A stretch of DNA of 5,167 nt from Clostridiaceae bacterium (GTDB lineage: Bacteria; Bacillota; Clostridia; DSM-8532). The stretch covers positions 1 to 5,167 of the forward strand of contig DUSJ01000053.1 in the NCBI GenBank assembly GCA_012842645.1. Direction: 5' to 3'. Both the position numbers and the translations under genes were made by a program. This document shows positions 1 to 3,696 of the stretch, piece after piece. Position 1 is the stretch's first letter; every line of letters starts with the position of its first letter. The notes under the pieces are model-generated. The model ran no database searches and was not told the origin of the DNA. It was given only the letters and a program-made list of their open reading frames with translations.

Positions 1-94
1 AAGCTTCTTCATCAAGCCTCTCGTCCTTCGTCCATGGTGTGACGACAGGGGCGATAATGCCTGTCAAATGCCTGTACTTTTCCTTTTTCGTCAT
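1..94 (-). CDS. DapA/NAL-family aldolase (dihydrodipicolinate synthase-like), N-terminal fragment
   Basis: Only the first 31 codons lie in the window; the gene continues past the left edge. The ATG at 94-92 is preceded by a strong Shine-Dalgarno sequence (AGGAGGGG, minus strand, 107-100) five bases away. The residues GIIAPVVTPW (12-21), followed by KDERLDEEA, match the conserved first beta strand of the dihydrodipicolinate synthase / N-acetylneuraminate lyase superfamily (G-x3-A-x-VTP-x3-D-x3-D). These TIM-barrel enzymes use a Schiff-base lysine to form or cleave pyruvate-containing aldol products. The catalytic lysine and tyrosine are outside the window, so true DapA (lysine synthesis) cannot be separated from catabolic members such as KDG aldolase or sialic acid lyase. 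The adjoining GntR/FCD regulator and dehydrogenase favour a catabolic role; that is inference. Confidence 0.8.
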   Translation of the reverse strand, partial: MTKKEKYRHLTGIIAPVVTPWTKDERLDEEA

Positions 95-129
95 AATAAC
101 CCCTCCTATATACTCTATGATGCGCATTA

Positions 130-157
130 ATTATATTTATATAAGGACATCAGACAA
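130..157 (-). promoter_or_regulatory. Predicted main promoter of the DapA-like gene
   Basis: On the minus strand a perfect -10 TATAAT (135-130) is preceded by TTGTCT (157-152) with a 16-base spacer. Transcription would start near 123, giving a leader of about 29 bases that contains the GGAGGGG ribosome binding site. The -35 is embedded in an operator-like motif (147-157), which suggests repression by the neighbouring GntR regulator. Based on consensus matching only. Confidence 0.55.
147..157 (+). promoter_or_regulatory. Putative GntR/FadR operator, site 1
   Basis: ACATCAGACAA matches the TCAGAYAA motif seen five times in the window. It overlaps the -35 of the predicted aldolase promoter, a position where a bound regulator would block RNA polymerase. 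It is a half-palindrome only: the right side fits TTGTC-A-GACAA, the left side poorly. Confidence 0.45.
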
Positions 158-199
158 GTTTAACTTTTACAGGGATATAACAACTATTGCCACAATATA

Positions 200-229
200 A
201 TTATGGCACTTACCAAAACCAACTGTCAA
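200..229 (-). promoter_or_regulatory. Possible second, upstream promoter for the DapA-like gene
   Basis: The minus strand has a perfect -35 TTGACA (229-224) and a CATAAT -10 (205-200) separated by 18 bases. Operator-like sites 2 and 3 lie just upstream of the -35 (244-268). It could give a longer leader of about 100 bases, or could be chance in AT-rich DNA. Confidence 0.35.
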
Positions 230-243
230 CAATTTCGGAAAAT

Positions 244-254
244 TTGTCAGATAA
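244..254 (+). promoter_or_regulatory. Putative GntR/FadR operator, site 2
   Basis: TTGTCAGATAA is the most symmetrical of the five motif copies: about the central A, four of the five base pairs are complementary. Its centre is 14 bases from the centre of site 3. It is upstream of the possible second aldolase promoter. Confidence 0.5.
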
Positions 255-257
255 TTT

Positions 258-268
258 TCATCAGACAA
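258..268 (+). promoter_or_regulatory. Putative GntR/FadR operator, site 3
   Basis: TCATCAGACAA is in the same orientation as site 2 and separated from it by three bases. The pair could bind two dimers side by side on nearby helical faces. Confidence 0.4.
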
Positions 269-387
269 CTTTTAAGAAATATCCGGGACATGCCCTATAT
301 GATCCTGAAGCGCCTTTTAATGTTATCCATAGTATCCCTTTTTGCTATACTGAGCGTTCCTTTTTATCATCCTTAGCTCCCCTTATT

Positions 388-435
388 GTCATCCTGAGCA
401 TAGAACATCATAGATGTTCTTTTAACGAAGGATCT
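388..435. repeat. Interspersed repeat, GTCATCCTGA...GAAGGATCT type, copy A
   Basis: The ends GTCATCCTGAGC (388-399) and CGAAGGATCT (426-435) match the boundaries of the tandem copies at 1461-1544, but the core differs. It contains a perfect 8-bp inverted repeat, AGAACATC / GATGTTCT (402-409, 413-420), with a three-base loop. The element is 48 bases against 37 for copies B and C. Elements with these ends are, to my knowledge, scattered through many bacterial genomes; the function is not known to me. Confidence 0.6.
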
Positions 436-464
436 CATATGCATGGGTTACCATAGGTCACCAT

Positions 465-491
465 AAAAACGGACGTGCTGATAGCACGCCC
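465..491 (-). terminator. Rho-independent terminator of gntR
   Basis: Reading the minus strand, GGGCGTGCT pairs with AGCACGTCC (nine pairs, one G-U) around a three-base loop, followed by G and TTTTT (469-465). It lies about 100 bases after the gntR stop. On the plus strand the pairing has an A-C mismatch and no T tract, so it is directional. Confidence 0.8.
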
Positions 492-539
492 CTGCTTGAC
501 AAAATAGCAAACTTCTAATGCTTTATCTGCTGTTTAGGT

Positions 540-586
540 CCGTCCCACTGACAACTTGTTGCCATCAGAACCGTCCCCGTGGCAAC
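540..586. repeat. REP-like element with GGGGACGG core, copy 1
   Basis: The inverted repeat GTTGCCA / TGGCAAC (558-564, 580-586; perfect 7 bp) encloses a loop carrying GAACCGTCCCC (568-578). A diverged direct copy of the right half, CCGTCCCACTGACAAC (540-555), matches 571-586 at 13 of 16 positions. The same 11-base core recurs at 2686-2696. It lies directly behind the gntR stop but has no T tract, so it is not itself a typical intrinsic terminator; it could act as an mRNA 3' end stabiliser. Confidence 0.65.
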
Positions 587-588
587 TT

Positions 589-1275
589 TTAAAGGCCGGC
601 CATGTTTATGGCGTTTTGGACCGAGACCTGGAGATGATCGCGCATATTGTATCTTGCGCTGTTGGTATCCCGGATGCTGATAGCGTCAAGGATTTTCCTG
701 TGTCCTTCAACGGCGGCATTTCTGTTTTCAGCGTTGGCGAAGGTTATATTCCGGTACTGCTGGAAGGTTTCTTCCAACTGCTTGTTTATACTTATCAGCA
801 ATGAATTCCCGGTACCCCTGGCTATGGCCCCATGGAATGCCTCATCCATCGCGACCATCCGGTATACGTCTCCCTGCTCCACAGCCTCTTCAAAGCTCTT
901 CTCTATCCGCTGGAGGGCTTTTAACTGTTTCTTATCCTGGTTCTGGATGAACAGGGTTATGGCAAGATCCTCTATGGCCATACGGACCTGCATATAGTTA
1001 AGGATGCTTTCCTTATTGTCCAGCAGCCATTTGCTCATATTCTCCGGGGCGTAACCGGTCCTTGAGATCACATATACGCCGCTGCCCCTTTTTATTTCCA
1101 CAAACCCTTTTGCCTGCAGGATACGGGATGCCTCACGCACAGAAGACCTTCCCACTCCGAACAGTGCGCATAGAGCCTGTTCTGTAGGCAGTTTCTGCCC
1201 AACCGTGAAGGTTCCGTTCTCTATCATTTCCCTCAGCTTAAGATAGACCGACTCGCTTACAGATTTTGCTTTCAT
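589..1275 (-). CDS. GntR-family transcriptional regulator, FadR subfamily (FCD domain)
   Basis: This 228-residue protein has the normal length for a FadR-type GntR regulator. Residues 7-71 form the winged helix-turn-helix: KLPTEQALCALFGVGRSSVR (28-47), then the recognition helix and the wing KRGSGVYV. The C-terminal half is an all-helical FCD ligand domain. The metal/ligand residues are visible: D144 and H148 in DEAFH, H192 in EGHRK and H214 in RDHL, with R98 and E102 of the family's R-x3-E pattern. FCD regulators bind small organic acids, often through a metal, and dimerise on short palindromes. AAAGG (1291-1287) is a modest ribosome binding site 11 bases before the ATG. It is divergent from the dehydrogenase and followed by the aldolase in the same direction but after its own terminator. 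Likely a local repressor of both enzymes; the ligand is unknown. Confidence 0.92.
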   Translation of the reverse strand: MKAKSVSESVYLKLREMIENGTFTVGQKLPTEQALCALFGVGRSSVREASRILQAKGFVEIKRGSGVYVISRTGYAPENMSKWLLDNKESILNYMQVRMAIEDLAITLFIQNQDKKQLKALQRIEKSFEEAVEQGDVYRMVAMDEAFHGAIARGTGNSLLISINKQLEETFQQYRNITFANAENRNAAVEGHRKILDAISIRDTNSARYNMRDHLQVSVQNAINMAGL

Positions 1276-1319
1276 TCTTCACTCAACCTTTATCAAAATC
1301 TTTTTATAAGCTGCAAAGC

Positions 1320-1379
1320 AAGAATACAGGTAAAAATCTTATAATCTATAATACAGTATGGAAGAATACAAGTAAATAA
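1320..1379. repeat. Short direct repeat AAGAATACARGTAAA in the gntR promoter region
   Basis: AAGAATACAGGTAAAAAT (1320-1337) and AAGAATACAAGTAAATAA (1362-1379) agree at 15 of 18 positions, 42 bases apart (four helical turns). The second copy overlaps the predicted gntR -35 and spacer, and the first lies in the leader. It may be a second binding site type or a chance duplication in AT-rich DNA. Confidence 0.35.
1348..1376 (-). promoter_or_regulatory. Predicted promoter of gntR
   Basis: On the minus strand TTTACT (1376-1371) and TATTAT (1353-1348) are spaced by 17 bases. Transcription would begin near 1341, about 66 bases before the ATG. Other -10-like sequences nearby make the choice uncertain. 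Confidence 0.4.
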
Positions 1380-1380
1380 T

Positions 1381-1409
1381 TTGCCGGTAAATTGGTCAGA
1401 CAATATAAC
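1381..1409 (+). promoter_or_regulatory. Predicted promoter of the zinc-type dehydrogenase
   Basis: TTGCCG (1381-1386) and TATAAC (1404-1409) are separated by exactly 17 bases, and operator-like site 4 fills the right part of the spacer. Transcription would start near 1416, leaving a leader of about 150 bases that contains operator-like site 5 and both tandem repeats. Confidence 0.5.
1393..1403 (+). promoter_or_regulatory. Putative GntR/FadR operator, site 4
   Basis: TGGTCAGACAA lies inside the spacer of the dehydrogenase promoter, touching the -10. With one flanking base pair it reads ATTGGTCAGACAAT, close to the TGGT-N3-ACCA style of palindrome used by FadR-type regulators. This location is a classic repressor position. 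Confidence 0.5.
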
Positions 1410-1433
1410 CGTATATTATTGAATATGAAACAT

Positions 1434-1444
1434 TCGTCAGATAA
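1434..1444 (+). promoter_or_regulatory. Putative GntR/FadR operator, site 5
   Basis: TCGTCAGATAA lies 41 bases downstream of site 4 (centre to centre) and just after the predicted start of transcription, where a bound regulator could act as a roadblock or support looping. Confidence 0.4.
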
Positions 1445-1460
1445 AATGAAAGCAGAGTAA

Positions 1461-1497
1461 TGTCGTCCTGAACGGAACCCAGTGACGCGAAGGATCT
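1461..1497. repeat. Interspersed repeat, GTCATCCTGA...GAAGGATCT type, copy B
   Basis: A 37-base unit from TGTCGTCCTGAACGG to GCGAAGGATCT. It matches copy C at 32 of 37 positions and forms a tandem pair with it at a 47-base period. It lies in the presumed 5' leader of the dehydrogenase gene. Confidence 0.75.
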
Positions 1498-1507
1498 CTG
1501 ACCCCCA

Positions 1508-1544
1508 TGTCATCCTGAACGGAACGCAGTGGAGTGAAGGATCT
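1508..1544. repeat. Interspersed repeat, GTCATCCTGA...GAAGGATCT type, copy C
   Basis: A 37-base unit from TGTCATCCTGAACGG to GTGAAGGATCT. The ends ATCCT and AGGAT can pair, giving a weak stem. It stops seven bases before the AGGAG ribosome binding site of the dehydrogenase, so it could affect translation if folded in the mRNA. Confidence 0.75.
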
Positions 1545-1567
1545 AATAAAAGGAGTGTGAAATATCA

Positions 1568-2599
1568 ATGTACACAATGAAAGCAGCAGTCGTGAACGAA
1601 AACGGTTCTCTTGAGATACGTGAAGTACCTGTTCCCGAGATCAATGAATACCAAGTCCTTGTCAAAATGTGCTATGGTTCTACCTGCGCCGGCACAGACC
1701 AGGGTCTGATGGACAAAAAACACCCGAGTCCGATATTTTACCCGTCGATACTTGGACATGAGAGCGTAGGCCGGGTGATCAAGACAGGATCGAAAGTAAC
1801 GTCTTTCAAAAAAGGCGATCTTGTATCCCGCGTAGGAGCGCCCGCGATGTCTGAAATCGGGCTTGGAATCTGCTGGGGCGGATTCGCCCAGTATGGAGTG
1901 GCCACCGACTGGCTTGCCATGGAGCGTGACGGCATACCTCGCAGCCAGTGGGAAAAAGCCAGGGTCCAGAAGGTCATACCCGATGACATCGGCGAAAAAA
2001 CCGCGCCCATGATGATAACCTGGCGCGAGACCTTAAGTTATACCAACAGGCTCGGCGTCAAAGCCGGGGACAATGTCCTGGTAACCGGATCAGGAGCCAA
2101 TGCCCTTGCCTTTGTAAGGCATTGCGTTTATGTCGGAGCCAATGTAGCCGTAATCGGAAGCGCTTCCCGGGAAGAATTGTTCATAAAGGCGGGAGCAAAG
2201 GTCAGCATGGATTACAAGGCCGCTGATCTTGCTCAGAGGCTTAAAGACCTGTTCCCAGACGGCATAGACTATATAATCGACGCTGTAGGGTATTCCGGGA
2301 ACGTCAATAAAGCCTTGTCCCTGATTAAAAGGAACGGCTGCGTCGCAGTATATGGCTGGCATTCAAGAGATAAGTACGCTGTAAATCCCTTTGCCGCTTC
2401 CCATTCATTCCGGGTATACAATGACGGGTATGACGAGCCTGAAACCCACGATGAAGTGATAAAAAGGATAAGAGAGGGCTTCCTTGACGCCTCCATGTGG
2501 TATGATATGGATTCTCCCGTGCCCCTTGAGGATATAGCTTCAGCATACGCCGCGCTTAGGGAACGAAAAGCGCTTAAGTACCTCATTGATTTGGCCTGA
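1568..2599 (+). CDS. Zinc-type medium-chain dehydrogenase/reductase (alcohol dehydrogenase family)
   Basis: This 343-residue protein has the usual length for the family, which oxidises alcohols or polyols with NAD(P). The GroES-like domain covers about residues 25-130: CAGTDQG (40-46) holds the catalytic-zinc cysteine and GHESVGRV (63-70) the histidine/glutamate pair. The Rossmann domain follows, with VLVTGSGANALAF (170-182) as the nucleotide loop. Oddities: CAGTD has one residue more than the usual CGTD; the third glycine of the loop is alanine; the four-cysteine structural-zinc lobe is absent, replaced by a VGAPAMSEIGLGICWGG stretch. The start is ATG 1568 because AGGAG (1551-1555) is 12 bases upstream; the next ATG (codon 4) would be too far from it. 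It is divergent from gntR and probably controlled by it. The substrate cannot be named; with the aldolase it suggests sugar-acid or polyol catabolism. Confidence 0.9.
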   Translation: MYTMKAAVVNENGSLEIREVPVPEINEYQVLVKMCYGSTCAGTDQGLMDKKHPSPIFYPSILGHESVGRVIKTGSKVTSFKKGDLVSRVGAPAMSEIGLGICWGGFAQYGVATDWLAMERDGIPRSQWEKARVQKVIPDDIGEKTAPMMITWRETLSYTNRLGVKAGDNVLVTGSGANALAFVRHCVYVGANVAVIGSASREELFIKAGAKVSMDYKAADLAQRLKDLFPDGIDYIIDAVGYSGNVNKALSLIKRNGCVAVYGWHSRDKYAVNPFAASHSFRVYNDGYDEPETHDEVIKRIREGFLDASMWYDMDSPVPLEDIASAYAALRERKALKYLIDLA

Positions 2600-2648
2600 A
2601 TATAAGGCTTCTCAGCATTATCACATGACGATTAATCTGTGCTTATGC

Positions 2649-2694
2649 AAAAATTAAGGACGGTTCCGCTTGCAAGATGTCAGCGGAACCGTCC
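2649..2694 (-). terminator. Terminator of spoIIQ, formed by a REP-like hairpin
   Basis: On the minus strand GGACGGTTCCGCT and AGCGGAACCGTCC (2694-2682, 2670-2658) form a perfect 13-bp stem with an 11-base loop, followed by TTAATTTTT (2657-2649). It starts 17 bases after the spoIIQ stop. On the plus strand no T tract follows, so read-through from the convergent dehydrogenase gene would be stopped less efficiently. Confidence 0.7.
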
Positions 2695-2702
2695 CCCTGA
2701 CA
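2658..2702. repeat. REP-like element with GGGGACGG core, copy 2
   Basis: The core GAACCGTCCCC (2686-2696) is identical to copy 1 and is again enclosed by a short inverted repeat, here TGTCAG / CTGACA (2678-2683, 2697-2702). An extra inverted copy of the core on the left (2658-2667) creates a competing 13-bp hairpin. It sits between convergent genes, the usual location of REP-like sequences. I believe such GGGGACGGTTC elements are common in Clostridia and may be moved by REP-associated tyrosine transposases, but no such gene is here. Confidence 0.65.
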
Positions 2703-2711
2703 GCACTCGTT

Positions 2712-3647
2712 TTAATCAGGAAAATCTATATACGCGGCAGGATCTACCAGTTTGTTTTCCTTGTACAGCTCGAAATGAAGATGCGTGGGTTCCGCGCTTT
2801 CAAATATGGCGGTCGCTCCTACTGCTCCTATAGGATCGCCTTTCTTCACTTCCTGCCCGACCTGGAGGGTTTGGTCGCTGGCAAGGTTGGAATATATGGA
2901 TTTATATCCGTTTTTATGGTCGATCACGACAGTGAATCCGTATCTCGGGTCATTCTTGATTTCCAGCACTACGCCGTCTCCTACGGCACGGACAACTTCC
3001 CCTCTCGGCGCGGCTATATCTACGCCGCTGTGGGTACGCCATTCATTGAACGTAGGAGAGAAAACGAGCTTGTCCATCGAATACTCGATCTGGATTTTGC
3101 CTGTTACCGGAGGCTGGAAATTAGGCCTTACTATCGCAAGAACAACATCCTCTGTAGCCGTGTTATCATCCGGTTCGTCGGCATTTGCCTGGGTTCCGCC
3201 GGATGTCTGTTTCGATGCTTCTTCCGTTGGCCCGGGTTCCTTGTTTTCATAGATTACATTGGTGTCCGGGTCGGGAACTGTTTCATCAATAACGTTGTCG
3301 TCCGCATCGGTCAACGGTTCGTCCTCGTAGTCATCCATACCGATGAGGGGATCGTCTTCGAAGTACTGTGTTCCTTCATCGGTTATTGAGCTTTGATCTG
3401 GCTCAGCATCGAAGGGATCGGTATAATCATCGAAACCGAAGTCATCGTCTTCAGTTAAGTCATTGTCCTTCGCGTAATAAGGATCCGGTTCAGGATCTCT
3501 AAGTATCTGGTTCGTAGAGAAATATACGGCTCCTGCCGCCAAGGCGCATAATCCCGCCACTATCGCGATATAAAATCCACTTTCCCTGAAAAATTGCTTA
3601 AACTTTTTCCCAGGTCCATCGTCCTTAAATTTTCCCTTGTTGATCAC
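2712..3647 (-). CDS. spoIIQ: Forespore engulfment/channel protein SpoIIQ, LytM (M23) domain
   Basis: SpoIIQ is a forespore membrane protein that binds SpoIIIAH across the intermembrane space, forming the channel needed for engulfment and sigma-G activity. Counting from codon 1 at GTG 3647 (311 residues), the protein has a short basic cytoplasmic tail, one membrane segment (about 25-43), a very acidic linker (about 50-167) and a C-terminal LytM domain. The M23 metal residues are all present: H206 and D210 in THSGVDI, H289 and H291 in HLHFEL. This is like clostridial SpoIIQ and unlike the degenerate Bacillus protein. Start choice: a GTG at 3656 overlaps the GGAGG (3660-3656) and cannot use it, whereas GTG 3647 is eight bases behind it. 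It follows spoIID by 49 bases, with a sigma-F-like promoter between. The acidic linker makes it longer than usual. A generic sporulation M23 peptidase is the alternative. Confidence 0.85.
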   Translation of the reverse strand: MINKGKFKDDGPGKKFKQFFRESGFYIAIVAGLCALAAGAVYFSTNQILRDPEPDPYYAKDNDLTEDDDFGFDDYTDPFDAEPDQSSITDEGTQYFEDDPLIGMDDYEDEPLTDADDNVIDETVPDPDTNVIYENKEPGPTEEASKQTSGGTQANADEPDDNTATEDVVLAIVRPNFQPPVTGKIQIEYSMDKLVFSPTFNEWRTHSGVDIAAPRGEVVRAVGDGVVLEIKNDPRYGFTVVIDHKNGYKSIYSNLASDQTLQVGQEVKKGDPIGAVGATAIFESAEPTHLHFELYKENKLVDPAAYIDFPD

Positions 3648-3667
3648 TGTATCCACCTCCGTTTTGT

Positions 3668-3695
3668 ATTATTGCCAACGGAAGGCGTTTTATAC
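3668..3695 (-). promoter_or_regulatory. Predicted sigma-F promoter of spoIIQ
   Basis: On the minus strand GTATA (3695-3691) matches the sigma-F -35 (GYATA), and GGCAATAAT (3676-3668) matches every fixed base of the -10 (GGNNANANT). The spacer is 14 bases, slightly short against the roughly 15-16 I recall as typical. Transcription would begin near 3661, just before the GGAGG, giving a leader of only about 15 bases. spoIIQ is a known early forespore (sigma-F) gene in Bacillus, so this fits. Confidence 0.6.
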
Positions 3696-3696
3696 T

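Larger units (their letters stand above)
95..588. other. Long intergenic region between aldolase and gntR genes
   Basis: This 494-base stretch holds no convincing gene. From left to right it contains the aldolase ribosome binding site and promoters with three operator-like motifs (95-268), an AT-rich part with no recognised signal (about 270-387), a GTCATCCTGA-type repeat (388-435), the gntR terminator (465-491) and a GGGACGG-type repeat (540-586). A plus-strand reading frame of 89 codons at 187-456 has no ribosome binding site, runs through the operators and the repeat, and is not credible. Confidence 0.7.

Noticed and set aside
1..6. HindIII site AAGCTT at the very first base as a cloning junction
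   Set aside because: The site is part of an intact DapA-like coding frame, and another AAGCTT occurs near 3857 inside spoIID. It may reflect how the window was cut but has no biological meaning.
187..456. Plus-strand open frame of 89 codons in the left intergenic region
   Set aside because: It has no ribosome binding site, no family resemblance, and runs across operator-like motifs and an interspersed repeat. The surrounding DNA reads as regulatory.
556..997. Plus-strand frames antisense to gntR
   Set aside because: The minus strand has a complete GntR/FCD protein with all key residues; the frames opposite have no domain and no ribosome binding site.
1461..1544. Tandem repeats as a minimal CRISPR array
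   Set aside because: There are only two diverged units with a 10-base gap, no spacer-sized interval and no cas genes; the units match a generic interspersed repeat.
2615..2648. Imperfect hairpin GCAT...ATGC after the dehydrogenase stop as its terminator
   Set aside because: The stem has several mismatches and is followed by AAAAATT on the plus strand, so it lacks the T tract of an intrinsic terminator.
2670..3389. Plus-strand open frame of 239 codons antisense to spoIIQ
   Set aside because: It mirrors the spoIIQ reading frame, whose LytM motifs are unmistakable. The antisense product has no recognisable domain and its start lies in the repeat hairpin.
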